From: Spirochaetota bacterium
Lineage (GTDB): Bacteria; Spirochaetota; Brachyspiria; Brachyspirales; JACRPF01
NCBI GenBank assembly: GCA_038043445.1
Contig: JBBTBY010000087.1
Coordinates: 1 to 39,117 of the forward strand
Length of the DNA stretch: 39,117 bases
Reading direction: 5' to 3'
How positions within the stretch are numbered: position 1 is the first letter of the stretch; every line of letters starts with the position of its first letter. A program made the position numbers and the translations under genes. A model generated the notes under the pieces. It ran no database searches. It was not told the origin of the DNA and saw nothing but the letters and a program-made list of their open reading frames with translations. Positions 8,242-15,434 of this stretch are shown here, piece after piece.

Positions 8242-8465
8242 ATGGCCCTTTTCATGAAAGCGGCGCCGTATACGGTGACGAAACATTTCCCCGAGCACGA
8301 GCACCCGACATGGCAGTTTAATATCTATCTCTCGGGCAGCGGTACGCTCACCGCACGAGACACGGCCATTGCGTTCGCGCCGCAGCGCATCATCTGCGTA
8401 CCGCCGAACACCGTGCACAGCGAAACAAGTGACGGAGAATATTCGGACATTGTCATCTGGAAGCG
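8242..8465 (+). pseudogene. AraC-type cupin (sensor) half, DNA-binding half missing
   Basis: From the ATG at 8242 the frame reads as the N-terminal cupin of an AraC regulator: TVTKHFPEHEHPTWQFNIYL, SGSGTLTARD, then the IICVPPNTVHS strand, a typical metal/ligand cupin pattern. Around SDIVIWKRR (about 8440-8465) the similarity ends. The frame continues with low-complexity Arg/Ser residues until 8655, overlapping in another frame the sigma region 4 segment. The AraC helix-turn-helix is absent. Either the gene was truncated by recombination with a sigma-factor gene or this is a frameshifted fusion. The promoter still looks intact, as it does for the divergent oxidoreductase. Confidence 0.6.
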
Positions 8466-8705
8466 GCGTTCATATCACTCCTCAGGGGATCGGTCGCACG
8501 TATGCTCAGTTCCCTCAATGAGCGCCAGCGAACGGCGGTCACGCTGCGCTTCGGTCTTGACGGCAGCCCCTCGCGCAGTCTTGAGGAAACGGGAACGCTC
8601 ATGTCGCTCACACGGGAACGTGTGCGGCAACTCCTCAATGAGGCGTTCCGGATGATCCGATCGCTTGAAGGTATTCATGCCATGCGGGCGCATATCAGAG
8701 AGTGA
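8459..8705 (+). pseudogene. sigma-70 region 4 fragment
   Basis: In the frame one step from the cupin, the segment before and after the ATG at 8502 reads as RpoD-type sigma region 4. SLLRGSVARMLSSLNERQR leads into TLRFGLDGSPSRSLEETG, then SLTRERVRQLLNEAFRMIRS. These are the conserved 4.1 (LNERQR..V.LRFGL) and 4.2 (TRERVRQ) elements that bind the -35 box. The open frame runs back to about 8459, directly at the end of the cupin similarity. Nothing of regions 2 or 3 is present. If translated from 8502 it would be a 67-residue free region 4. Remnant or one half of a frameshifted cupin-sigma4 fusion. Confidence 0.65.
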
Positions 8706-8764
8706 AGGCGATGAAAGCTGCCGTCGGAACCGGACATCGATGAGGCAGCTCCGCGATACGCCGA

Positions 8765-8800
8765 ACAAAAAAGCCGCCTCCCGTATGGGAAGCGGCCTTT
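8765..8800 (-). terminator. intrinsic terminator of the amt-glnK operon
   Basis: On the minus strand a 10-bp stem (GCCGCTTCCC / GGGAGGCGGC, one G-T pair, ATAC loop) is followed by six T. It lies just after the glnK stop. On the plus strand a weaker T-rich tail follows the same stem, so it may be partly bidirectional. Confidence 0.85.
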
Positions 8801-8823
8801 GCTTTCGATGCAGTACGCGGACG

Positions 8824-9162
8824 TCAGATGACCCCTTCGCCGCGCTCCTTCGTGCGCACGCGCACCGCGTCATCGACAGGGAGTATGAATAACTTCCCGT
8901 CGCCGACATTCCCGGTGTACGCCGTCTCGACGATGGCATTCACTATCTTCTCCACTGAACCGTTCTTCGCGACGATCTCTATCTTCACCTTCGGTATCAG
9001 CTTGAGATTGTATTCCTTGCCGCGGAACATCTCAACGATGCCCTTCTGCCGCCCATGTCCCTCGACGGCGCCGACGGTAAGCCCCGAGTAACCGAGCTCT
9101 TCGAGCTTATCGAGCACGTCGTCGAGCTTTTCCGGACGCAGTATCGCTTCTATCTTTTTCAT
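8824..9162 (-). CDS. glnK: nitrogen regulatory protein P-II
   Basis: A 112-residue trimeric signal protein that binds ATP/ADP and 2-oxoglutarate and plugs AmtB. The T-loop reads GRQKGIVEMFRGKEY with Tyr51, the uridylylation site, conserved; position 46 is Phe. The B-loop/C-loop region TGNVGDGKLFILPVDDAVRV and the C-terminal RTKERGEG are intact. It follows amt by 19 bp with a strong GAAGGAG site, the common glnK-amtB linkage but with amt first. An intrinsic terminator follows. I use glnK rather than glnB because of the Amt linkage. Confidence 0.95.
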   Translation of the reverse strand: MKKIEAILRPEKLDDVLDKLEELGYSGLTVGAVEGHGRQKGIVEMFRGKEYNLKLIPKVKIEIVAKNGSVEKIVNAIVETAYTGNVGDGKLFILPVDDAVRVRTKERGEGVI

Positions 9163-9181
9163 ATGCTACTCCTTCGCGCCG

Positions 9182-10543
9182 TTACGGCAGCGTCCCGTTG
9201 CTCTTCTCGCCGTGCAGGGTAAGATCGAGCCCGTACAACTCTTCCTGCGGCGCTACACGGAGCCCATTGATGAGCTTTATGAAGCCGAGGATGAGAAGCG
9301 TACCTACCACCGACCACACTATCGCAGCGCCTACCGAGGTAAGCTGCATGAGAAGCTGCTTCACATTCCCGTACAGGAGCCCCGCAGCCGGGGTGGTCCC
9401 GTCAAAATAGAACCCTATCGCCGGGTTGGCGAATATACCGGTCGCAATAGCGCCCCAGATACCACCGACACCGTGTACGCCGAAAGCATCGAGTGCATCG
9501 TCATAACCGAGCGCCTTCTTTATCACCGCGATAAAGAGATAGCAGACAATGCTCACGACAAATCCTATCACGAGCGCCGCACGCACATCGACGAAACCGG
9601 ACGCCGGGGTTATCGCAACAAGCCCCGCAACAAGACCGGTCGATGCGCCGACTACCGTGGGCTTCTTATGCATTATCCATTCTATCGCAAGCCAGGTCAC
9701 ACCGGCCATCGCAGCCGCGGTGTTGGTCACAAGGAACGCATTCGCCGCAAGACCGTTGGCAGCAAGCGCACTCCCTCCGTTGAACCCGAACCAGCCCACC
9801 CAGAGCAGTCCTGCACCGATGAAGGTGAACGGTATGCTGTTGGGCACCGGAACATCCTTGCCGTGCCGCACACGCGGGCCGAGCACTATCGCTGCAACCA
9901 GCGCCGATACGCCGGATGAGGTATGCACTACAAGGCCGCCTGCGAAGTCGAGCGCGTTCGAATATCCTTTCACGCCAAAGAGCTTTCCGATGATGCTCGT
10001 TCCTTCGGCGCCGCCCGAGAGCCAGCCGCCGCCCCATACCCAATGCGCAAGCGGGGCATAGACGAGAAGCGACCAGAGGATGATGAATATCACCCACGCG
10101 CTGAACTTTATCCGCTCCACCACGGCACCCGACACAAGGCCGACGGTGATGATGGCGAACATGAGCTGGAACATCGAGAACGCGAATTCAGGCACCGTGA
10201 ACGTGAGCGAGTCCTTGGTGACGCCGCCCATGAACGCCTTGTTCACATTACCGATAATGCCGCCGATCGACGAGCCGAACGCGAGCGAGTACTGGACTGC
10301 CACCCAGAGCACGCTTACGATGAGCGCCGATCCAAGGCTGTAGTAGATCGTCGACAGAAGATTCTTCTTCCGCACGAGACCGCCGTAGAACAATGCAAGG
10401 CCCGGCACGGTCATAAGCAGCACCAGTGCCGATGACGTGAGTATCCATGCAGTGTCCCCGGAATTGATCGTCGGTGCACTTTGCGCAAAGGCCCCGACGG
10501 CGCCCGCAAGCATAACACCAGCGAGCATGAACATCTTTTTCAT
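9182..10543 (-). CDS. amt: ammonium transporter
   Basis: Inner-membrane Amt/Rh-family ammonium channel, 453 residues from the ATG at 10543. An in-frame upstream extension is rejected because the GGAGG site sits six bases before 10543. The N-terminus is a cleavable signal peptide (MKKMFMLAGVMLAGAVGAFA), followed by about eleven membrane helices. Pore residues are visible: DFAGGLVVHTSSG with the first twin histidine, and AFGVHGVGGIWGA with the second. PGLALFYGGLVR marks the first helix. Expression is probably nitrogen-controlled via the sigma-54 promoter at 10580-10596, and activity via the downstream P-II protein. Confidence 0.95.
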   Translation of the reverse strand: MKKMFMLAGVMLAGAVGAFAQSAPTINSGDTAWILTSSALVLLMTVPGLALFYGGLVRKKNLLSTIYYSLGSALIVSVLWVAVQYSLAFGSSIGGIIGNVNKAFMGGVTKDSLTFTVPEFAFSMFQLMFAIITVGLVSGAVVERIKFSAWVIFIILWSLLVYAPLAHWVWGGGWLSGGAEGTSIIGKLFGVKGYSNALDFAGGLVVHTSSGVSALVAAIVLGPRVRHGKDVPVPNSIPFTFIGAGLLWVGWFGFNGGSALAANGLAANAFLVTNTAAAMAGVTWLAIEWIMHKKPTVVGASTGLVAGLVAITPASGFVDVRAALVIGFVVSIVCYLFIAVIKKALGYDDALDAFGVHGVGGIWGAIATGIFANPAIGFYFDGTTPAAGLLYGNVKQLLMQLTSVGAAIVWSVVGTLLILGFIKLINGLRVAPQEELYGLDLTLHGEKSNGTLP

Positions 10544-10579
10544 GATGCACCTCCGTAGATTTATTGACGAGTACAAGAT

Positions 10580-10596
10580 TGCAAGCCGTGTGCCAA
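10580..10596 (-). promoter_or_regulatory. sigma-54 (-24/-12) promoter of amt-glnK
   Basis: The minus strand reads TTGGCACACGGCTTGCA, a near-perfect TGGCAC-N5-TTGC sigma-54 element. Start predicted near 10570, giving a ~26-nt leader with a GGAGG site. RpoN and an enhancer-binding protein must be encoded elsewhere. Confidence 0.85.
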
Positions 10597-10684
10597 CAAT
10601 ACCTTCGATGCTGCTTTCAGAATGCATGCGCATGGCTTTCCATATTTCATCTAATGAACATTTGCCCGTCAGCGCGATATTCCG

Positions 10685-10701
10685 TGCACAAAGACGGTGC
10701 A
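10685..10701. promoter_or_regulatory. NtrC-like enhancer site
   Basis: TGCACAAAGACGGTGCA fits the TGCAC-N7-GTGCA NtrC consensus. It lies about 120 bp upstream of the predicted amt start, the usual position for an activator of sigma-54 promoters. Confidence 0.6.
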
Positions 10702-10711
10702 TGCGCGCGAT

Positions 10712-10743
10712 AGAGAACAGCGGGTTGCAACCCGCTGTTCTCT
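10712..10743. repeat. perfect 32-bp palindrome
   Basis: Arms AGAGAACAGCGGGTT (10712-10726) and AACCCGCTGTTCTCT (10729-10743) around GC, with no mismatch. CCTTTTT follows on the plus strand, as in a rightward intrinsic terminator, but no rightward gene precedes it. It sits between the NtrC-like site and the lexA promoter. Confidence 0.85.
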
Positions 10744-10778
10744 CCTTTTTCGGTAATAAAAAAAATTACGATTTCCAC

Positions 10779-10807
10779 TTGACAAAACATCGATTCTATT
10801 GTATATT
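10779..10807 (+). promoter_or_regulatory. lexA promoter and candidate self-operator
   Basis: TTGACA (10779-10784), 17 bp, TATATT (10802-10807). TGTATA-TT-TATACA (10800-10813) is a palindrome over the -10 box. ACAGT recurs at 10811, 10826 and 10841, each 15 bp apart. No E. coli-type CTG-N10-CAG, Bacillus GAAC-N4-GTTC or Leptospira TTTG-N5-CAAA box is seen. Confidence 0.6.
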
Positions 10808-10845
10808 TATACAGTGTATTTAACAACAGTATCTAAAGGTACAGT

Positions 10846-11478
10846 ATGCCAGAAGAATTGACCGAAAAACAGCAGGAAATACTCGATTTCATCAATGATT
10901 TCACACGGGATAACGGCTATCCCCCCACCGTACAGGAGATAATGACGAAATTCAACTTCGCCTCACCTACGGCGGTTACGAGCCACCTGAGCGCGCTGGA
11001 AAAAAAAGGTCATATACGCAAGGCGGGGCGACGTGCTCGCGGCATTGAGGTATTGTCCCATGTCAGCGAAAGCACGGATGATCTCATCGATGTGCCCCTC
11101 GTCGGCATGGTACGCGCCGGCGAGAATATGATAGCCGCCGAGGCTGTGGAAGACCGTTTCCTCTTCCCGAAATTCATCGCGCGTGAAGACGGCGTTTTTC
11201 TCATGAAGGTCAAGGGCGATTCCATGATAAACGCGCATATCTCCGAAGGGGACTATATCCTCGTGAAACCGGCACAGGATGCCAATAACGGGGACATTGT
11301 CGTAGCAACATACCGCAACGAAAGCACCGGCTCAGACGATGTCACCGTAAAGCGATTCTTCCGCGGCAAGGACGGCATTACGCTTAAGCCGGAGAACGAC
11401 GACTATGAGCCGATACGTGCGCCGGAAGTGTCCATCGCAGGGAAGGTCATAGCCGTCATACGACTGAACGTAAGCTGA
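10846..11478 (+). CDS. lexA: LexA SOS repressor
   Basis: Represses DNA-damage genes and self-cleaves when RecA filaments form. The 210 residues start with the winged helix-turn-helix (NGYPPTVQEIMTKF, then the recognition-helix stretch SPTAVTSHLSALEKKGHI). The autocleavage site is Ala91-Gly92 (VGMVRAGENM). The protease dyad is Ser126 (KGDSM) and Lys169 (VTVKRFF). Length and order are normal. The start has an AAAGG site seven bases upstream. Two small genes follow in the same direction. Confidence 0.96.
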   Translation: MPEELTEKQQEILDFINDFTRDNGYPPTVQEIMTKFNFASPTAVTSHLSALEKKGHIRKAGRRARGIEVLSHVSESTDDLIDVPLVGMVRAGENMIAAEAVEDRFLFPKFIAREDGVFLMKVKGDSMINAHISEGDYILVKPAQDANNGDIVVATYRNESTGSDDVTVKRFFRGKDGITLKPENDDYEPIRAPEVSIAGKVIAVIRLNVS

Positions 11479-11493
11479 TTAAAGGGAGTCATC

Positions 11494-11751
11494 ATGTATC
11501 TCACGAAGGATTCATTCAATGCGGAAACAGCACGGTGCCTGTTCTGTCACGAACATATGTCGCGCATCATGGACAATACGCGGAAAACATCGTATTTCGT
11601 AGGCGGTAAGATACGCGTTACCTACGAAGTGGCGCGAAGGAAAGAATGCACCATCTGTCGCGGCACGGCAGTGGCACGGCGCGAGATAGCCGTACGTTCG
11701 GGCGAATACAAGCCGGAACTCGTCACGGCGTTCGGTTCACCAGGCAAATAA
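11494..11751 (+). CDS. small four-cysteine (zinc-ribbon-like) protein
   Basis: An 85-residue basic protein of unknown function. It has CLFC (residues 15-18) and CTIC near residues 53-56, a CxxC...CxxC arrangement compatible with a structural zinc site, joined by a beta-rich segment (SYFVGGKIRVTYEVARR). It starts 15 bp after lexA with a strong AAGGGAG site, so it is probably co-expressed with lexA and possibly part of the damage response. The stop lies inside the 5' arm of a strong hairpin. Confidence 0.75.
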   Translation: MYLTKDSFNAETARCLFCHEHMSRIMDNTRKTSYFVGGKIRVTYEVARRKECTICRGTAVARREIAVRSGEYKPELVTAFGSPGK

Positions 11752-11813
11752 TAAGGGCGGGGCGGTCCCACCAATCCCTCCCAAATCTAAAAACCGCCCC
11801 GCTCCTTATTATT
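11747..11813 (+). terminator. long hairpin after the lexA pair
   Basis: AATAATAAGG-G-CGGGGCGGT (11747-11766) pairs with ACCGCCCCG-CT-CCTTATTATT (11793-11813): 19 base pairs with one small bulge and a 26-nt C-rich, G-free loop. The 3' arm is T-rich. It probably ends the lexA transcript or lets only part of it into the 42-residue gene. Confidence 0.65.
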
Positions 11814-11843
11814 ATATTGCACACCATCAGGAAGGAGTTATTC

Positions 11844-11972
11844 ATGGATTCACTGCGTTCGGAAGACATCAAGATATTATCCGAGGAAATGAAAATGATC
11901 GAGACGCGCATGAACATACTTGACCTGGAGCTTACGAAGATATGTGTCGCGCTTGAAAAGCTGCCTGTATGA
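11844..11972 (+). CDS. 42-residue helical protein
   Basis: ATG at 11844 with a GAAGGAG site eight bases upstream. The product is one predicted amphipathic helix (EDIKILSEEMKMIETRMNIL, then DLELTKICVALEKL) with heptad-like leucine/isoleucine spacing, likely a short coiled coil. No family recognised. It lies just past the 11747-11813 hairpin. Confidence 0.55.
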   Translation: MDSLRSEDIKILSEEMKMIETRMNILDLELTKICVALEKLPV

Positions 11973-12193
11973 ACGGGCAACGCATGATCGTACATACTGC
12001 CCGGCGAAAAGAAGCACGAACGATGGGCCGGCGCATCCCGCTCACTTTCCAGGATACAGACACTCTTCCCTTCAGTCTTGAAGAGGAAAGCATAACGGCC
12101 GCACTTTGGAAAAACACCGTAGCCCCCCGAGTCAGCCATGCGGCTATTTGCGTTCGATCACATATACCGGTTCGTCGCCGACAGCAAGCGTAA
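11969..12193 (+). CDS. possible small basic protein
   Basis: A 74-codon frame whose ATG overlaps the stop of the 42-residue gene (ATGA), suggesting coupling. The product is Arg-rich (HTARRKEARTMGRRIPL) and unrecognised. Its last 50 bases overlap the 3' end of the convergent gene at 12144, so the end, or the whole call, is doubtful. Confidence 0.3.
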   Translation: MNGQRMIVHTARRKEARTMGRRIPLTFQDTDTLPFSLEEESITAALWKNTVAPRVSHAAICVRSHIPVRRRQQA

Positions 12194-12500
12194 CAAATCC
12201 GTTTTCAGCACGCAGCGAACGTTCATTACGGCCGAGCATGTCAGTCTGCAGTACCTGCTCCGCTATTGTTGCAAGTTTTACTGGGATGAGCGAGACGGTA
12301 TTGGTTCGTATCCATGGGTTCAACACCGAATTCTGTCCGTGATTCGTTTCCGGCCCTGCATTCGCGGTAAATTTTGCCGCCACATCTTCCGAGACACCCG
12401 TGGTCACCGCTGACGGATGATTAAAAAGCACAACGAACGATCCTTCTGCAGCGCACAGCATCCCTGCTGCAAAAATGGCAGCACAAGTTCTGATATTCAT
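12144..12500 (-). CDS. small secreted protein, C-terminal beta-sandwich-like
   Basis: A 118-residue protein with a signal peptide (MNIRTCAAIFAAGMLCAAEG). The C-terminus (QTDMLGRNE...NGFVTLAVGDEPVYVIE) resembles the last beta-sandwich strands that end many glycoside hydrolases, in which a DMLG turn is followed by a final V.L.L...P.YV strand. The catalytic part such enzymes would have is absent, so this is either a remnant or a small accessory module. It is the last gene of the LacI-linked operon, 12 bp after the previous stop, with a GGGGG site. Confidence 0.6.
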   Translation of the reverse strand: MNIRTCAAIFAAGMLCAAEGSFVVLFNHPSAVTTGVSEDVAAKFTANAGPETNHGQNSVLNPWIRTNTVSLIPVKLATIAEQVLQTDMLGRNERSLRAENGFVTLAVGDEPVYVIERK

Positions 12501-12512
12501 TGATGTCCCCCT

Positions 12513-13739
12513 TCACCTCATCAGCACCGGGTCTGCGACAACCACATGACCGTCCACGGTACCGAATTTCTCATACTTCCCCGCACCCGTTGTCTCGAAA
12601 CGAAGCGATCGTACGCCGGCAAGATCGATATCAAGGACTTCGATATCACGTACCGACCGGAACGTCTTTTTGAATAGAGAACGTTTCCCGTCAGTGACCG
12701 CGACAGAAACAGCCGTGCGTTCCGCAAGCCCCGCGTTCAATCCGATAATGCACGAGAAACGTCTGAACACCCCCGCCGGGAGGCTGTATTCGATATATGA
12801 TGTCACACCCATACCGAAACCATGCGCATATTCCTTTTTCCGAGCACCGGCCTGAAGCATGAGCGGGAACGGCTCCATACGCCGGTCGAAATTACAGGGT
12901 GCATCGTACAGCGGCTTGAAAAAATAGGGATGCGGGCTCCAGCCGCTCATTGAGGACGGCACAAGCGGATCAAGACATACCGTCTTCGGCAGTGAGCCTC
13001 GCCCTGCCTTTCCGCATGCCATTGAGAACGCGGTATACATGATGTCGGCATAGATACGCGCACTGTCAGCGTACGCATCACCGGCAATACGCTGTACCGC
13101 TGGGATATCGTCTGCATAAAGTTTTTTTATAGCGTTGGGCAATTTTGCAAGCGTTCGCGTCGTCAGACGCACCATTTCCTGTGCGGTGAAAAATGCAGCC
13201 TCCTCAGCGGATGCGCCGAGAAGTACCGGACGGTGGCCGCGTATCGAGAACGATGTCGGCAGATTCTCAAGCAGATTATGGAGACTCATGTATCGGTACT
13301 TTTTATTTGTCGGGAACAGCCGCTTGATGAGCTCCATACGCAGCCCCTCTGAGTGTGAAAGCGGATGCGCGAGCGCTGTTGTATCACCGAGTGCGTGAGC
13401 AATTACGCCGAGATACTGTGCTGCGTCAGCCATCCTCTTCCGGCGTATAGCGGCCGATATCGCGGCGTACCAGAATGAGAACTCTTTGTTCCATACGCGG
13501 CAGTTCTCCCGCTCATCCAGCGATGCCGGCCCCATGACGGCACGCTTACCATCGGGCATTGTCATGAATCGTTCCATGACTTTGCGCTCTGAGGGCTTCC
13601 CGCTTACGACAAGATCGCCGTAAAGGCAATAGTGATCGCCGAGACGTTTCGCCTGTGTTCCGAGCAGCGAGCGTATCCATACCGGCTGAACCGATATCGC
13701 CGCTCTCGTTATTCGCTGATGATTGGGATAGTTCGCCAT
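12513..13739 (-). CDS. phospholipase-C-like helical protein with NPCBM domain
   Basis: A 408-residue protein. The N-terminal ~270 residues are mostly helical. The HALGDTTALAHPLSH stretch, with several His and Asp, recalls metal-binding helices of zinc-dependent phospholipase C/S1-P1 nuclease folds (H...D....HP). The C-terminal ~130 residues match the NPCBM carbohydrate-binding module (YAHGFGMGVTSYIEYSLPAG, FSCIIGLNAG, VSVAVTDGK, VRSLRFETTG). No signal peptide is visible, which is odd for an NPCBM protein. The ATG at 13739 has a GGAG site and lies 24 bp after the preceding gene. The hydrolase part is a weak structural guess; the NPCBM call is firmer. Confidence 0.6.
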   Translation of the reverse strand: MANYPNHQRITRAAISVQPVWIRSLLGTQAKRLGDHYCLYGDLVVSGKPSERKVMERFMTMPDGKRAVMGPASLDERENCRVWNKEFSFWYAAISAAIRRKRMADAAQYLGVIAHALGDTTALAHPLSHSEGLRMELIKRLFPTNKKYRYMSLHNLLENLPTSFSIRGHRPVLLGASAEEAAFFTAQEMVRLTTRTLAKLPNAIKKLYADDIPAVQRIAGDAYADSARIYADIMYTAFSMACGKAGRGSLPKTVCLDPLVPSSMSGWSPHPYFFKPLYDAPCNFDRRMEPFPLMLQAGARKKEYAHGFGMGVTSYIEYSLPAGVFRRFSCIIGLNAGLAERTAVSVAVTDGKRSLFKKTFRSVRDIEVLDIDLAGVRSLRFETTGAGKYEKFGTVDGHVVVADPVLMR

Positions 13740-13763
13740 GTGTTCTCCGGACCGCTTTCGCGT

Positions 13764-14666
13764 CTACTTGCTGTTTTGCGTATGTACTGAATACCCTGTC
13801 CCATCGGATACAACGCTGATCCTGCCGTGTATCCCCGTTGCATACACATTCGAACCTGCGTCAGCATAGACTTTTCGACCTGGGCAGTTCGTATTCACAT
13901 ATCGTTCGTAAATGCTGATAATGGTGGTCGACGGCCGTGTCGCCTCCGCGAATTCTTTTGCCGCATGAATGCCGTGAGCGGGCGCGATGAGTACATCGCA
14001 CTTCAACGCTCCAAGTGTAACGGACGGCAGAAGGAGATCCACCTGATCTTCCTTCTCAATGTCGCCTCCAAGCAGGAATGACACATTCCCATGAGTGATC
14101 TTCAGTATCACCGCGTTCGAATTGAGGAGATAATGCGATGCAGGATCGTTCGGCGGCCGCTTCTCAGGATGAGGGTCCGGAAAGAACCCTTTCGGGGGAG
14201 CGATGATCTCTATCGAAAGCGCGTCATCGATCGCAAGTCTGTCGCCGGCGATAACTGCACGATACGCATTCATTTTCGCCTGGAACCGTTTCCGGAGCGC
14301 GGTATAATCAGCAAGCTCCTTGGAGTAGTTCGCATCCATAGCGCCGGAAAAATCAAAACCACTGTCGATAAGCATGTCTATCGGGAATTGATCGACAAGC
14401 CAGAGAAAACCGCCGAAGTGGTCGTAATGCGCATGGCTTGCGATGATGCCGTCAAGTTTCGATATCCCCTTCTCTTTCAGGAACGGGCCGATGATATCAC
14501 GCCCTGCGTTGAAATTTCCTTCCCATCCGCCCCCGGCCGCCGGATATCCGCAGCCGCTGTCGTAGAGCCACGTCTTTCCGCCCGGTGTTTCAATCATGAG
14601 AGCAAGGCCTACGCCGCGGTCCGTGTTCGGTGTTTCAAAACAGGTTAGCGTGAACGGCTTCATCAT
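13764..14666 (-). CDS. metallo-beta-lactamase fold hydrolase
   Basis: A 300-residue enzyme with the metal motif SHAHYDHFGGF (H78, H80, D82, H83), the LLGGDIEKE strand-loop with the bridging Asp, and a late IAPAHG histidine. The architecture is close to ComEC/Rec2-type soluble MBL domains. No signal peptide. The ATG at 14666 overlaps the TGA of the upstream phosphatase (ATGA); the adjacent ATG at 14663 is an alternative. Substrate unknown. With the phosphatase and NPCBM protein it may process a phosphorylated glycan or lipid, which is inference from context. Confidence 0.85.
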   Translation of the reverse strand: MMKPFTLTCFETPNTDRGVGLALMIETPGGKTWLYDSGCGYPAAGGGWEGNFNAGRDIIGPFLKEKGISKLDGIIASHAHYDHFGGFLWLVDQFPIDMLIDSGFDFSGAMDANYSKELADYTALRKRFQAKMNAYRAVIAGDRLAIDDALSIEIIAPPKGFFPDPHPEKRPPNDPASHYLLNSNAVILKITHGNVSFLLGGDIEKEDQVDLLLPSVTLGALKCDVLIAPAHGIHAAKEFAEATRPSTTIISIYERYVNTNCPGRKVYADAGSNVYATGIHGRISVVSDGTGYSVHTQNSK

Positions 14667-15340
14667 TTCCCCCGTGTCAGTTGCTCGCAATCGTAATAAT
14701 GCGAGCAATCATTGATGGTTTTGGCATGGAAGACGCCGTATCCGTTCTTCTCATCAAGTACTATCGTCGTCCTGCTCGACGGATTGATCGTAAACTGGGA
14801 ATACACTATCGGCAGCGGTATCTGAAGAAGATGCGGCAGAAGCGTTTTGATGAAACCTTCATGGCAGAAAAATGATATCACCTCATCATTGTGTGTATCG
14901 ATGCGATACCGGACGCCGTCGCGGTGCATGCCTCGTGATGCAAGAAAATCATCGAATGCGCTGTACTGTTTCGCAGAAACATCGGTCATCTTCTCGCCAT
15001 ACGGGACCAGCCCCTTCCAGTTCTCCATCGTTATAGCGCCTTTCGCGAAAGCGTCGACACCATGCTGATTCCACGCCCACAGCCCCTCTCCCGCTTCGTT
15101 CTTTCCGTAGCAGCCGTCAAGTTCACGAAGCCACTCAAGCGTCGTCGATGTCATCCCTTTGCGTTCTGCGACATAACGCATCGTCGCCTGCGCGCGTCCG
15201 AGAGGCGAGCAGTATATCGAATCGATACGGGTGTCGGTGAGCGCATCGCCGAGCGCTTTCGCCTGCGCATGGCCGCGCTCGGTTATCGTGTCGTTCTTGT
15301 AATCGGGATCGGCGTGTCGAATGAATACCAAGGTTAGCAT
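14663..15340 (-). CDS. histidine phosphatase family protein
   Basis: A 225-residue phosphoglycerate-mutase-like phosphatase. The catalytic RHAD motif (Arg8-His9) and the second histidine in FFCHEGFIKTLLPHLL are present, as is the SPLGRAQATMRY arginine segment. It is first in the operon running to 12144, under a promoter overlapped by a LacI-type operator, with GGAG upstream of the ATG. Substrate unknown; the family includes sugar-phosphate and nucleotide phosphatases. Confidence 0.9.
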   Translation of the reverse strand: MLTLVFIRHADPDYKNDTITERGHAQAKALGDALTDTRIDSIYCSPLGRAQATMRYVAERKGMTSTTLEWLRELDGCYGKNEAGEGLWAWNQHGVDAFAKGAITMENWKGLVPYGEKMTDVSAKQYSAFDDFLASRGMHRDGVRYRIDTHNDEVISFFCHEGFIKTLLPHLLQIPLPIVYSQFTINPSSRTTIVLDEKNGYGVFHAKTINDCSHYYDCEQLTRGK

Positions 15341-15349
15341 ATGCGCTCC

Positions 15350-15433
15350 ATATTAACGTTAACACAATATAATGTCATAGAAGAAATAGTCAAGTTGACA
15401 AAGGATATAATTTCATTTATATTAACGCTAACA
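15350..15433. promoter_or_regulatory. divergent lacI/phosphatase-operon control region with twin operators
   Basis: Operators ATATTAACGTTAACA (15350-15364) and ATATTAACGCTAACA (15419-15433) differ at one base and lie 69 bp apart. Rightward: TTGACA (15395-15400), 17 bp, TATATT (15418-15423), ATG at 15435, so nearly leaderless, with operator 2 over the -10 and start. Leftward: TTGACT (15393-15388), 16 bp, TATATT (15371-15366), operator 1 just downstream. The two -35 boxes abut as GTCAAGTTGAC. The layout predicts joint repression, possibly by looping. Confidence 0.8.
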
Positions 15434-15434
15434 T

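Noticed and set aside
10544-10702. N-terminal extension of Amt by 53 residues
   Set aside because: It would include the sigma-54 promoter and start region. The ATG at 10543 has GGAGG and begins a clean signal peptide.
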